From Capsicum annuum (taxonomy: Eukaryota; Streptophyta; Magnoliopsida; Solanales; Solanaceae): a DNA stretch of 64,000 bases. Under the pieces are notes generated by a model that was given only the letters and a program-made list of their open reading frames with translations, did not search any database and was not told where the DNA came from. Shown piece by piece: positions 49,769 through 61,899 of this stretch (position 1 is the first letter of the stretch; the number at the start of each line of letters is the position of its first letter). A program made the position numbers and the translations under genes. Location of the stretch: contig NC_061120.1 in assembly GCF_002878395.1 (NCBI RefSeq), positions 98,594,654 to 98,658,653 of the forward strand, in the 5' to 3' direction.

Positions 49769-50713
49769 TGTCACGACCTGAGGCTACCCCCTAGTTGTAA
49801 CACGGTGCTTGGAACAACAAGTGATCCCAAGCTAACCCATAAACTGGCATACTTCTTGAGTTAATGATTTAAATTATATGAAAACTGAATTTACTGAGTG
49901 GAAAATGATCATGAGAAAGTTTGAATAAATGTAATACTTATAAAGTTTACGACATGATAAAACTGAAGAAAGAAAGTTGAATTACATATCATGACTCTGA
50001 CTGACTGTTATTGAAGACTCTACTATACTGACTCTATATAGCTGGGACATCCCTCTAACTACCACTAATCAATACAAAAGAATAATAACAATATTGTAAA
50101 TGAACTATAACAAACTAGAATCCTCAAAATAGGATAACTCATCACCCACTGTTTAGAAGCTGTGAACTGTCTGATTATGATGTGTGTGCTATAATTGGAA
50201 CCTACATAATGATACAATGTAACACATAGATGTATATGTGGATCATTACTTTGGGATATACTGAGTATGTGGGGGTAAATGTAATAAGCAAAACTGAATA
50301 GGTACATTATCTTAAAACATGCATGCTAAGTAAAAGTAGACTCACCAAGAGACTGAAATTAACTGAAAGTTGAGGTATCTTAAAACATGAGTAACAAACA
50401 TAATCTAATAAGCTGGGGAATCACTATACTTAGTTTTGATAAATCTTTACTTTCGTAAAATAAATAGAACTAAAGCTGGGATATGGCAAAACATAAATAC
50501 TGAAGATCATGTATGGATAATGAGCATGAAAAACATGAATATGTAAAACTAAGAATGCAAGACCAAGAATAAATATGTACTGACATGATTTGAATTACTA
50601 AATAATTAATATCTGAATAATTGATGTCTGAATACTTGGTCATTCAAACCTGAACTTAGATAGTCTGAATATTCTACTGGGACTATAAGAGCTATCATGT
50701 AACTGATATGCTC
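49769..50713 (-). repeat. Chromovirus LTR, left part (continues at 60867)
   Basis: Starts 'tgtcacgacctgaggctacc' and is interrupted by element C at 'actgatatgctc'. It resumes at 60867 in 'caatttgagctaatt', as the homologous LTR at 48298 predicts ('ggagctattatgtaac' near 48979, then 'ggtccaacctataacccc'). Confidence 0.8.
50709..50713. repeat. Left target-site duplication of element C
   Basis: 'tgctc', identical to 60862-60866. Confidence 0.9.
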
Positions 50714-52647
50714 GGTAATGCCCCGAATCCAGTACTCGGAATGCTACATGGTGATCAAGACCGCGAAGGACCACAAGCTAACCCATGACTGATATTTATA
50801 CCTGTATACTGCATAATATACTAAATAATATAAAAAACATAAACTAAAGGGACATAAGGTTCACATAACTGAAGTAAAATATAACATCTAAATAGGATAT
50901 GAAATACCTAAAACAACTAAAATAATTGTCTAAACATAATAGTCTAGAAAGCCTCTATCTGACTAAACTGTCTGAGTAAGGAGTTAAGGGGACATGTCGC
51001 CAACTAACTCCAATTAATAAACTAATTAATGTAATAATAGGGAAATAATAAAATGTCCTCGAAGAATAAGGACTCACATCTAACTCTGACTACTGATATC
51101 TGGAATCTACTGATGCTCTGGAGCTCGTGTCTCTGAACCTATAGTATAAGACACCATAGCATAAATGCATTAGTACTTTGAATGTAATGGTATGCATGTG
51201 AGGAAGGTTGAATGCATAGGGTTCATATGCATGAATAATACTAGCTAAATGACTAACATGAATGTGAGAAAACATACATACATACATAGTAACTATGTCT
51301 AAAATCATGTAACATGAGTATGTTGATGACAAACATGACTAATGACTGAATTCTGATAACTGAGAACATGAATGACTGTGTCTGATAATCCTGAATCTGA
51401 TGGAACTAGCTGAGTTCCATACTGTATCTAAGTTGGCTATATCTAATAGTCCTGAATTTTGAAGAACTATCTAAGTTCTTTTACTGAAACTGTGGGAGGT
51501 AGTCATCTAACCGACATACCCCAAATGATGCATTACAGTTTAATTGGGGTCTAATCTATGCCCTGATTGGAAAGGTGTCAATACCACACCACTAGTAAGG
51601 ACAACATGTGAGTGACCCTAATATAACAAGTAACTCTAGTGAGAACGGTGTGAACTCTCATATAGCAGGCTAAGCCACCTCATCTAACCTCATATAGTAG
51701 GCTATGTTGTCTCAACCAATGTTGGCTATGTAGTTCTGGAATGTAACGATTGCTTCTAAGAATCACACCCTCATATAACAGGTGAGTTCCCATCCTGGGG
51801 TTCGCTCGGTGCTAATTTCTACCTCTATCTGAATAGACATTGAACATGATTTACTGAACTGAACATGAGCTGAGTTACTGAATTTTATTGACTGATGTAA
51901 TACTACTGATATTTGAGAACTGACTGAGTTCATGAGATCATGGAGATTTCCTGAGTCATAAGACTATCTGAAGTCTAGGCACACAGCTAATGTTTCGGGC
52001 ACAAGTACCCCCATGACTCGATAGAAGGAAACTGACAAAGCATAACTTTCTTAGATACATAATAATCACCATAATGCATTGACTGAAGCATTTCATCAAA
52101 CATGTGACAGGCATAAGCTTGTACATATATGGGGATTTCATAACAACATGCTAGTTAGGAACTTTTCCTTCATTTAGGCATTAAATCAAACATATTGTAG
52201 GTATGGTACTTGTAAACATCAATGTACAACAATTATGCATCAAGGTCACATTATAATTTCTTCATTCAAGGGTTTAGTCATAGGTTTGCATGAATCTATA
52301 TTTATAATAATTAAACTCACATAGAAATTTACACCCAATATGGAGTAGAATTCAATTTCTCATTTATCAACATGAACAAGAATATCCCAATCATGAAATC
52401 ATAAAGAAAATCCATAACTAGAAGTTGGAAAAGGGATTCTTGGACTTCATAGACAAAAGGAGTCCATGAATGAACACTATGCATACCTGGGTTAAGATTC
52501 TTGATGTTCTTGAACTTGAAGAATTGGAAATCCGTTAGTTCTTAAAGAAAATTAGATTTTGTTCTTGGAGATTAATGTTTGAGAGAAACCCTAATATTGG
52601 CTGTGAAGTAATATTAAACCAAATGCTTGAAATCGGATATAACTGGG

Positions 52648-52655
52648 TATATATA
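52648..52655 (-). promoter_or_regulatory. Predicted TATA box, 3' LTR of element C
   Basis: 'tatatata' preceded (on the - strand) by the CG-rich patch and followed by AT-rich leader. Repeated at 60326-60335 in the 5' LTR, where it would drive the element. Confidence 0.45.
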
Positions 52656-52718
52656 GGTGGGTGGTAAATGACCAAAATACCCTTTTAAAAATGGCTTTAA
52701 TTTACTGAATCAGGACCT

Positions 52719-52955
52719 GCGACGGATCGAACGATGGTCCATCATCTCGTCCGTCGTACGTGGACCAGGGAAGGGGCTTACTACCTAAGTAACGACGGCC
52801 TGGGCGACAGTCCGTCATAAGTTCAATGGTCTGTCAACCTGCCCGTCACACCTTATCTAGAAGGTGGCCTCACTATTTTCCTTGCAATGGTCATAGGGGA
52901 TGGTCTGTCGCTAGTCCGATGGTCCGTCGGCCTCACCGTCTCACCTGGGCGGTTT
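52719..52955 (-). promoter_or_regulatory. CG-rich palindrome-bearing patch in U3 of element C (3' LTR)
   Basis: Repeated partly palindromic 'gacggtccgtc'-like words in an AT-rich LTR, about 65-300 bp upstream of the TATA-like box. Homologous to 60399-60652. Many differences between the copies are CG in one and TG or CA in the other. Confidence 0.5.
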
Positions 52956-53165
52956 TTATTGCCTTCTGTATTTTGTCCATAACTTTCTCCTCCAATGCCG
53001 AATTTTGATAAAATTGCTATCGATGGAAAAATTATTCAATCTCCCACGTGATGTAAAGTGAAAATCATAAAAATACCAAGTGTAAAAAAAATGGTTTCGT
53101 ATTTCAAAGAAAGTTCTGATATCCTTGAGATAATTTTAAGCTAAGAAAATGGCATGAGTATTGTA

Positions 53166-53179
53166 ATATCTCCCCCCTG
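53166..53179 (-). promoter_or_regulatory. Polypurine tract of element C
   Basis: On the - strand 'caggggggagatat' directly before the 3' LTR. Confidence 0.8.
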
Positions 53180-53559
53180 AGAAATTCATTCTCGAATGAG
53201 ACTAACTGAGAGGGAAATACTAGACTGAACATGAATAACAGGAACATGATCTCATGACTGACCTGACTTACAGGCAGAATATAACATACTGAACATGCAT
53301 ATCTAATGCATGTATAACTGATTCATGAATACATAACTGAGTGTTCTAAAGAACTAAGTTTCTCATAATGAGAATGCATGTCTGATGCATAAATAAATGA
53401 CTAAACTAATACATGAGTGCATAACTATATATACAATGATACTTGATACCAAGTTTTTGATGGGAACATAAACATAAAACTGAATACCAAATTCGTGATG
53501 AACACAGAATATGAAACTGAGTAAGCTTAAGGAGAACTGTTACCTTGAGCTTGGTCTGA

Positions 53560-53705
53560 GTTGGTGGAGAAGAGGTGAGGATACTTGGTATGTATGTCTA
53601 CTCCTGCTTCTCAAGTAGCTCCCTCGACGGACTGATTTCTCCAAAGAACTTTAACTAGAGGGACCTCTTTGTTCCTCAATCTACTAGTCTGATAGTCTAA
53701 AATTT
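53560..53705 (-). pseudogene. Chromodomain of element C
   Basis: The - strand reads RLRNKEVPLVKVLWRNQSVE, GAT, a stop, and EAGVDIHTKYPHLF. The stop (TGA, 53611-53613) replaces the Trp kept in element B. Otherwise the domain is intact at the residue level. Confidence 0.85.
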
Positions 53706-53799
53706 AAACTGGAAATTCTTCATAAGAGAGGCTGTTCTAAACATCAATGCTCTAAATAGGGACTACTACTAACGGGTCACCTACACACTTTTTGAGCAA

Positions 53800-54830
53800 A
53801 GAGACATGGAAGACTAGATGAACTGAGGCTAGATCTGAAGGCAATTCAAGCTCATAAGCTACCTTGCCGAAATTACTGAAAATCTTTAAGGGACCAATAT
53901 ATCGGGGAAAAATCTTTCCTTCTTGCCGAATCTCTTTACTCCCTTCATGGAAGAGATCTTTAGATAGACATGATCACCGATCTCAAACTCGAGATCTTTT
54001 CTACGAACATCTGCATAAGACTTCTATCGGCTCTGAGCATCTCGGAGTCTTTCTCTAATCAACTGGACTTTTTCTAAGGCGTTGAATACCAAGTCAGGAC
54101 CTATGACTGAGGCTTTACTAACTTTAAACCAACCAATTAGAGATCTACATCTCCTACCGTAGAGAGCTTCGAATGGAGCCATTTGAATACTGGAATGATA
54201 GATGTTGTTGTATGCAAACTCAATCAAAGGTATGTGTTCATCCTAACTTCCATTGAAATCGATTGCACACGCCCTTAGAATGTCTTCTAATGACTGAATG
54301 GTCCCTTTTACTTGACCATCTCTCTAAGGATAGAATGTTATACTGAGATAAACTTGGGTACCAAGATCCTTTTTGAATGCTTTCCAGAAATAAGAGGTGA
54401 ACTGGGTACCTCTGTCTGAGATAATAGATAGTGGAACACCGTACAATCTGACCAACTCCCTGGTGTAGAGTTTGGTGTAATCCTCGGCTGAATATGTGAT
54501 ATGGACTAGAAGAAAATGGGCTGATTTTGTCATTCTGTCTATGATAACCCAAACTGAATTATGCTGATGATGAGTTTGAGACAAACCCGTCATGAAATCC
54601 ATGTTCACTTCTTCAAACTTCCAACTAGGAATACTGAACTACTGTATAGGACCATTAGGCTTCTGATTCTCTATCTTAACCTGCTGACATGTAGAGCACT
54701 TAGCCATAAACTCTGCAACATCACTCTTCATCCCACTTCACCAATAGATCTCCCGCAAATTGCGGTACATCTTTATGGCGCCTAGATGAATAGAGTAGCG
54801 CGCATCATGCGCTTCTGCAAGAATTTGCTA
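53800..54830 (-). pseudogene. Integrase of element C
   Basis: The frame at 54324-54608 holds NMDFMTGL (first Asp), VHITYSAEDYTKLY and SIISDRGTQFTSYF (second Asp), then breaks at FYP-stop. A second frame continues with DGQVKGTIQSL, where the catalytic Glu is Lys. The 54024-54227 frame carries MIEFAYNNIYHSSIQMAPFE and ALYGRRCRSLIGWFKV. The zinc-binding Cys pair lies near 54690. Without the Glu the active site is incomplete. Confidence 0.88.
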
Positions 54831-54859
54831 CCTTAAGTCATCTACACCTGGAACACAGA

Positions 54860-55560
54860 GATAACCCTAACAGTGCAGAACACCATCTCCCCTTGGGAAA
54901 AAACCTTTTATTTTTTTATTCTGAACTGACTCTTTCAACTTGACAAGGCTGGGGTCTCTATCTTGCTTTTCTTTCACCTCGGAGACTAGAGATAATTCTA
55001 AACTACTCAGAACCCATATACGACCCTCATCTGTATCGACTAAGAGAATGCCTAGTCTGGGAAGATGATGTACTTCCTGAGCTAACTTCGTTTTACTATT
55101 ATCCACTTGAGCAACACTACCCATAGACAGTCTATTGAGAGCGTCGGACACTATATTGGCCTTACCTAGATGACAGAGGACACTAATGTCATAATCTTTC
55201 AAGAGCTCTAACCAGATTTTCTGATGAAGCTTGAGATATTTCTAAGAAATGACATACTGAAGACTCTTATGATCTGTGAAGACATCTATATAAACTTCGT
55301 AGAGATAATGTCTCCAAATCTTTAAGGCAAAGACTATGGCGACTAACTCAAGATCATGAGTAGGATAATTCTTCTCATAGGGTTTAAGTTGTATGGAGGC
55401 ATAGGATATGACCTTACCATGATGCATGAGGACACAACCCAATCCTACTGTGGATGCATCACAATACATTACGAACCCATCTGAACTATTTGGAAGAGCT
55501 AGAACTGGAGCTGAGGTAAGTCGAGTCTTCAACTCCTAAAAACTATTCTCGCAAGGATCT
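54860..55560 (-). pseudogene. RNase H of element C
   Basis: The 55242-55532 frame has [34 protein letters not shown] and [11 protein letters not shown]. The 54867-55202 frame has NIVSDALNRLSMGS and then the connector to integrase. The four acidic positions (D, E, D, D) are all present across the two frames. A stop at about 55240 ('F-stop-EMTY') separates them. Confidence 0.88.
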
Positions 55561-56340
55561 GACCACTGAAACTTGACTTTATTCTGAGTCAATGTGGACA
55601 TAATGAATGCAATAGAAGAAAATCCCTTAAAAAATCATCTATAATGGCTAGCCAAACCCAGGAAACTCCTGATATCTGATCGAGAGACAGGGTGAGGCTA
55701 GTTTCTTACTGCTTCGGTCTTTTGAAGATCTACTCTAACTCATCTCCAAAAATGAAATAGCCAAGGAATTCTACTGACCTTATCCAAAACTCACACTTAC
55801 TGAATTTGGCGAATAGTTGATAATCTCTGAGAGTCTGAAGTACTGTTTGAAGATGGTCTGCATGATCTTGATTACTTCGGGAATAGACCAGAATATCATC
55901 TATGAAGACTATGATGAACATATCCAAGTACTTCTGAACACATGGTTCATCAAGTCTATAAAAGCTGCTGGGGCGTTGGTGAGACCAAAGGACATGACTA
56001 AAAATTTAACGTGACCATACTGAGTACGGAAAGCTATTTTCAAAATGTCACATTCTCTAACTCTGAGCTAATGATAGCCGGATATGAGGTATATCTTAGA
56101 GAAATAGCTATCACCCTAAAGTTGGTTAAACAAGTTATTGATTTAGGGAAGATACTTTTCTTGATCGTGACCTTGTTAACTTGATGGTAGTCTATAGACA
56201 TTCTGAGAGAACCATCTTTCTTGTGCGTGAATAATACTGGAGTGCCCCACGAGGACACACTAGGACTGATGAATCCCTTATCTAAGAGATCCTTCAACTG
56301 TTCTTTTAGTTCTTTAAGTTCTTCTGGTGCCATTTTGTAT
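55561..56340 (-). pseudogene. Reverse transcriptase of element C
   Basis: The 55730-55927 frame contains [18 protein letters not shown] with the catalytic Asp pair intact (55895-55900), then KCEFWIRSVEFLGYFI. The 56040-56537 frame holds the N-terminal part ([46 protein letters not shown]). Frameshifts near 56090 and 56150 and stops between 55930 and 56040 break the domain. Confidence 0.88.
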
Positions 56341-56537
56341 GGAAGAATAGATATAGGCTGAGTATCTAGATGAAAATCCATGTCGAAGTCTATTTCCCTT
56401 TTGGGAGAAATTCCTGGAAGATCTTCGAGATAGACATCTGAATATTCGTTCATGACTGGGACTAATTCAAGACTGAAAGTTTTGGAACTAGTGTCCTTAA
56501 CTTGAACAAGATGATAGACACATCCTTTAGATATCAT

Positions 56538-57020
56538 TTTCTGTGCCCTAAGGTAAGAAACAAGCTGACCTCAGAAAGTGGATACACGACCCTTCCACTC
56601 TAGGATGGGTTCATTCAGAAACTAAAACTGGACTATTCTGTTTCTGCAGTCGACTGTGGAATAATAGGAATAAAGCCAATCTATGCCAAGAATGACATCA
56701 AAATCAGTCATCTCTAATTCGACTAAGTCTGCTAAAGTGACTTTCTAAAATATTATAACTGGGCAGTTCCTATATACCCATCGAGCTATGATGGTTTTAC
56801 CTACTGGGGTAAAGACTGAAAAGGGCTCTGCTAGAATTTTGGGACTGACTCTGAAATCGACTGCTATATAATAAGTGACAAAAGACAAAGAATCTCCTAG
56901 ATCTAGCAAAGCGTAAACATGCACATGAAAGATCTAAAACATACCAGTAACCACATCAGGAGAATTTTTTTGATCTTGTCAGGACTGAAGAGCTTAGAGA
57001 TAATTTGGGAATTGCCCACT
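56538..57020 (-). pseudogene. Aspartic protease of element C
   Basis: The - strand at about 56880-56925 reads VYALLDLGDSLSFVT: active-site Asp kept, usual D-P/S-G changed to D-L-G. The GMDWL-type motif lies near 56675-56700 with changes. Several stops make it a remnant. Confidence 0.75.
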
Positions 57021-58128
57021 AGTAGCACTGGAAGTGGCACCCTGCTGATTTGGGCGACCGGACTGAGCTGAGGAATGATTCTATTGACCCTAAGGACCTG
57101 GCTGAGGACAATCTCAAACTCTATGGCCTGGCTTTCCACATCCAAACCAAATACCATTGCCAGCTCTGTAAATACCCTGATGGTGCTTTCCATAAGTCTA
57201 GCAAAAAAGATAGGTGTGGGCACTACTAACACTGACCTTGGACTTAGAGCCTGGGGCTCTATCTTTGTTACACTCTATGAACTTAGGAACTGGAGGGATG
57301 GCTGAATAAGGAGCTAGAACTAATGACTTAGGACGAAATTGAGAATGGTTTCCTCCTTCTGACTTAGGCTGAGCAAAGTTGAAACTACTTGTCTTCGCTC
57401 TCTTTTTTGCTTCTCCCACATCTTAATATTCTGCTCCTCTATCTGTTGAGCATGAGTCATGAGCCTGAATAAAGTCATGTCACTATTCAGAATGGTGGAT
57501 CTGCACTCATTAACCATGCTATCATTTACCCCTGAAATGAAATTCATCATCCTTGCCCTACTATCTGCAACCACATGAGGGGCATATCTGGATAATTGAG
57601 TAAACTTAAGAGAATACTCTTTCGCTGTCATATTGTCCTGCCTGAGGTTGATCAATTCTAATACCTTAGTTTCCCTAAGATCTAGGGGAAAGAATCTATC
57701 GAGGAAAGTAGACACAAACTCCTCGCACTCAACTAACCCTGCATCATCTGACCTTTCGAACTTCCATTGCTTGAACTAAGTGTGAGCAACATCCTGCAAC
57801 TGATATACAACTAGCTCATCACTCTCAACAGTAGTCATCCCCATGAAGTCTGTCACTTTCTGCACCTGATCTAGGAACACCTGAGTGTCATCATCTATCC
57901 TAGACCCGAGAAAGGATGGAGGATTCATTCGGGTGAAGTCCAAAATCCTGGCTGCAGCTGAATTGGCCACTGGATTGGCCAGAATAATAGTTTGTCGTTC
58001 ATTTGGAGCAGCAATTAAGTTTGCAAAAGTAGTGAATGCATCTCAGAACTCTGCAAGAGAAATATGTTCACCCAAAGGTTCTTCGGGATGAGGGCTGGCT
58101 GATTCCCATTTCATCTTTTAGGAGGCAT
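57020..58128 (-). pseudogene. gag of element C
   Basis: ATG at 58126-58128 begins MPPKR and meets TGA at codon 6 (58111-58113). Capsid blocks follow at 57776-57970 (RILDFTRMNPPSFLGSRIDD) and in a 131-codon frame at 57320-57715 (FFPLDLRETKVLELINLRQD, RYAPHVVADSRARM). The zinc knuckle near 57105-57150 reads FGCGKPGHRV-stop-DCP, with the first Cys replaced and a stop inside. Confidence 0.88.
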
Positions 58129-58335
58129 GTTCTGTAGAAGAAAGGGAGAAATGGATTTGACTGAGATATTAACTTGAGATTGTGTTCACTAGCATGACAT
58201 GAATACTGAAAGAGGGAAAACTATTCCTAAAATATCTTATAGCCTCCTGTACATAAATGTGGCGTGAAACACATCCACGTACAAGACTCTACTAGATGCG
58301 TCTTTTAGACTCCTTAGGACTCTATTGAACCTTAG

Positions 58336-58347
58336 GCTCTGATACAA
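58336..58347 (-). promoter_or_regulatory. tRNA-iMet primer site of element C
   Basis: 'gctctgatacaa' against GCTCTGATACCA, one difference, 4 bp from the LTR. Confidence 0.88.
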
Positions 58348-60325
58348 AGTTTGTAATGCTCAGAATCTGCTACACGGTGGTCATGACCCTGAAGGTTCAC
58401 AAGCTAACCCATGACTGATATCTGTACCTGTAAACTGCATAATATACTGAATAATATGGAAAACATAAACTAAAGGGCCATAAGGTTTACATAACTGAAG
58501 TAAAACATAACATCTAAATGGGGTATGAAATACCCAAAATAACTGAAATAACTGTCTAAACATAATAATTTGGAAAGCCTCTAACTGACTGAACTGGCTG
58601 ATTAAGGAGTTAATGGGACATGTCCCCAAGTAACTCCAACTAATAAACTTATTAATGAGATAATAGGGAAATAATCATGTCCTCAAAGGATGAGGACTCA
58701 CATCTAACTCTGACTGCTGATATCTGGAATCTACTGATGCTCTCGAGCTTATGTCTCTAAACCTATGGAATAAGACACCATAACGCAAATACTTTAGTAC
58801 TTTGAATATGCTGGAATTCATGTAAGGTAAGATGAATGCATGGGGTTCATATGCATGAATAATACTAGCTAACTGACTACTATGAACGTGAGAATACATG
58901 CATACATACATAGTAACTATATCTGAAATTGTGATAACATGAGTATGCTAATGACTAACATGACTAATGACTAATTTTGATAATTGACAGCATGAGTGAC
59001 TGTATCTAACAATCCTAAATTTGATGGAACTAGCTGAGTTCCATACTGTATCTGAGTTGACTGTAACTGACAGTCCTGAATTCTGAAGAACCATCTGAGT
59101 TCTTTTACTGAGACTGATACTAAGACTGTGAGTCATCTAACCAACATATCCCGAATGATGCATTACAGTTGAATTGGGGTCCAATCTATGCCCTGATTGG
59201 AAGGGTGTCAATACTGTGCCACTGGTAAGGACAACATGTGAATGACCCTAATATAACAGGTAACTCTAGTGAGAACGGTGGGAACCCTCATATAGCAGGC
59301 TAAGTCACCTCATCTACCCTCACATAGCAGGCTATGATGTCTCAACCTATGCTGGCTACATAGTTCTGGAATTCAAGGATTGCTTCTAAGAATTACACCC
59401 TCATATAACAGGTGGGTTCCCATCCTTGAGATCGCTCGGTGCTAATTTCTACTCCCATCTGAATACACACTGAACAAGATTTACTGAACTAAACATAAGT
59501 TGAGTTACTGAATTCCATTGACTAATGGAATACTACTGATATCTGACAACTGACTGAGTTCATGAGATCATGGAGATTTCCTGAGTCATAAGACTGTCTA
59601 AAGTCTAAGGATTCATAGCTTGATTAAGAATATTGTGAAAACATGACATGCCTCTAGGCACATAGCTAATGTTTTGGGTACAAATACCCCCAGGACTCGA
59701 TAGAAGGAAACTGACAAAGAATGACTTGCTTGAATACATAATAATCAATATAATACATTTACTGAAGTATTTCATCCGACATGTGATAGGCATAAGCTTG
59801 TACATACATGGGGATTTCATGACAACATGCTAGTTAGGCACTTTTCCTTCATTTAGGCATTAAATCAAACATATTGTAGGCATGGTACATGTAAACATCA
59901 TTGTACAACAATTATACATCAAGTTCACATTCTAATTTCATCATTCAAGGGTTTAGTCATAGGTTTGCATGAATCTATATTTATAATAATTAAACTCACA
60001 TAGAAATTAACACCCAACATGGAGTAGAATTCAATTTCTCATTTATCAATATGAACAAGAATATCCCATCATGAAATCATAAAGAAAATCCATAACTTGA
60101 AGTTGGAAAAGGCATTCTTGAACTTCATAAATGAAAGGAGTCCATGAATGAACACTATGCATACCTATTTTAAGATTCTTGATGCTCTTGAACTTGAAGA
60201 ATTGGAAATCCCTTAGTTCTGGAAGAAGATTGGATTTTGTTCTTGAAGATTAATGTTTGAGAGAAACCCTAATGTTAGTTGTGAAGTGATAGTGAACCAA
60301 ATGGCTGAAATCGAATATAATTGGG

Positions 60326-60335
60326 TATATATATA
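60326..60335 (-). promoter_or_regulatory. Predicted TATA box, 5' LTR of element C
   Basis: 'tatatatata' about 530 bp from the LTR start on the - strand, with the CG-rich patch upstream and AT-rich transcribed sequence downstream. Confidence 0.45.
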
Positions 60336-60398
60336 GGTGGATGGTAAATGATATAAATACCTTTTTAAAATCTTCTTTAATTTGCTGAATCGAGACCT

Positions 60399-60652
60399 GT
60401 GACGGCTCGTGCAATGGTCTATTGCTAGAGCGACGGTCCATCATTTCGACTGTCAAACGTGGACCAGGGAAGGGGCTTACTACCTAAGTAGCGACGGCCT
60501 AGGCGACGGTCCATCACAAGTTCGACGGTCCTTTAACCTGCCCGTCGCACCTTATCTAGAAGGTGGCCTCACTTTTCCCTTGCGACGATCGTGGGTGATG
60601 GTCCGTTGCTAGTCCGACGGTCTGTCGGCCTCACCATCGTACCTGGGAGGTT
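60399..60652 (-). promoter_or_regulatory. CG-rich palindrome-bearing patch in U3 of element C (5' LTR)
   Basis: Homologous to 52719-52955. Words such as 'gcgacggtccatc', 'ttcgacggtcc' and 'tccgacggtctgtcgg' recur. Regulatory role inferred from position only. Confidence 0.5.
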
Positions 60653-60861
60653 TTTACTACCTTCTATATTTTTGCCATAACTTTCTCCTCCGATGTCGAA
60701 ATTTGATAAATTGGTATCGATGGAAAGCTTATTCAATTTCCCATGTGATGGAAAGTGAAAATCATAAAAATACCACGTGTAAAAAAATGGTTTCGTATTT
60801 CAAAGCAAGTTCTGACATCCTTGAGATGATTTCAAGCTAAGAAAAGGGCACGAGTATTACA

Positions 60862-60866
60862 TGCTC
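60862..60866. repeat. Right target-site duplication of element C
   Basis: 'tgctc', identical to 50709-50713. Confidence 0.9.
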
Positions 60867-61178
60867 CAATTTGAGCTAATTAGGGTCGAACCTGTAACCC
60901 CTATTGGAAAGATGTCAATACCTTGCGACGGGTAGTGACACATAGTTTTGTGGATCCACTAAACTAGTGTCCTGAAGGACTAGGAAGTCACCCTCTACTG
61001 TAGGTTCCCCTAAAAGAGTTTACACCCTCTACTCGCAGGAAGGCCTCTCATACCTATGCTGGCTACATAGTTCTGGAACTCAAGGACTGATACTAAAGGT
61101 CACATCCTCTACTGGCAGGTGAGCCCCCATCCCTGGGTTCGCTCGGTGTTAAATCCTACTCCCATATGAATGACACTA
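60867..61178 (-). repeat. Chromovirus LTR, right part (continuation of 49769-50713)
   Basis: Resumes in register with the LTR at 48298 ('ctggctacatagttctgga', 'cccccatccctgggttcgctcgg', about 61055-61150) and breaks in 'gaatgacacta' at 61178. The same LTR at about 49300 reads 'ctgacattgg'. It does not resume in the rest of the window. Confidence 0.8.
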
Positions 61179-61370
61179 CGCTACAAGAAAAATAGCCTAT
61201 AAGGAAGGAAAATCTGGTCCCTAAAAGTCCAAATCTTGTCCCAATTGGTCTTTTAGGATGGAAAAAAATTGGTCGTGGCCCGTCCAAACAGGCTCCGCCG
61301 CTAAAGCTCAATGGCGACGAGTCATCAAAGCCGTTCCTTAAAATCCTTTTGAAACAAAAAAAAATACGGT

Positions 61371-61644
61371 CCAAATTATCTTTTAGCGATAGTATATCTT
61401 GTCTCAACCGACTAACTACCTGGTCGTAATTATCCCTTTATGACGATATATCTCGTCCCAAATAGACTAACTATCTGGTGATAAATATCTTTTAGCGATG
61501 GTATATCTTGTACCAAATAGACTAACTACCTGGTCATAATTATCTTTTAGCGATGATATATCTCATCCCAAATAAACTAACTACTTGGTCATAATTATCT
61601 TTTAGCGACGGTATAGCTCCTCTCAAATAGAATAACTACCTGGT
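61371..61644. repeat. Five tandem 55-bp subterminal repeats, CACTA type
   Basis: Units 61371-61424, 61425-61479, 61480-61534, 61535-61589 and 61590-61644. Each has 'aattatcttttagcgac'-like sequence, 'atatctcgtccc'-like sequence and 'actaactacctggt'. After 61645 shorter units of about 36 bp with 'ctttaa.gacgagc' continue to about 61790. Such arrays bind transposase in En/Spm-type elements. Confidence 0.85.
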
Positions 61645-61899
61645 CCTTAATTATCTTTTAAGGACGAGAAATACCTTGTCCTAAATTATCCTTTAACGAC
61701 GAGCAAATTTATTTTCCTAGATCAACCTTTAAAGACGAGCAACATCCAGGCCATAGATCAACTTTTAAACACAAGCGATATTCTAGTCCTAGATCAAATT
61801 GCTATCAAGAATCTCGATACAAAAATATGATATAATTAGAGACTAGAAAACTAATTAGGTAACATTTAGAGACGAGCAACTAACTCGTCCAGCATGCCA

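Larger units (their letters stand above)
50714..53165 (-). repeat. 3' LTR of element C
   Basis: Begins 'ggtaatgcccc' (TG decayed to GG) and ends 'gagtattgta' (CA decayed). 2452 bp, colinear with 58352-60861. Contains a TATA-like box at 52648-52655 and the CG-rich patch at 52719-52955. Confidence 0.92.
50714..60861 (-). mobile_element. Element C: complete but defective Tekay/Del-type chromovirus
   Basis: 10.1 kb, - strand, LTRs 50714-53165 and 58352-60861, perfect 5-bp target duplication. It has a tRNA-iMet primer site, polypurine tract and all domains in order. It sits in the LTR that begins at 49769. RT and RNase H motifs are well kept; gag has a stop at codon 6 and integrase has lost its catalytic Glu. 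Confidence 0.92.
58352..60861 (-). repeat. 5' LTR of element C
   Basis: 2510 bp, 'tgtaatgctc' to 'gtattaca', colinear with the 3' LTR. It would contain the promoter on the - strand. Confidence 0.93.

Noticed and set aside
61371..61644. Regularly spaced repeats that could suggest a CRISPR-like array
   Set aside because: Units are contiguous, diverged and without unique spacers; the setting is a plant transposon end.
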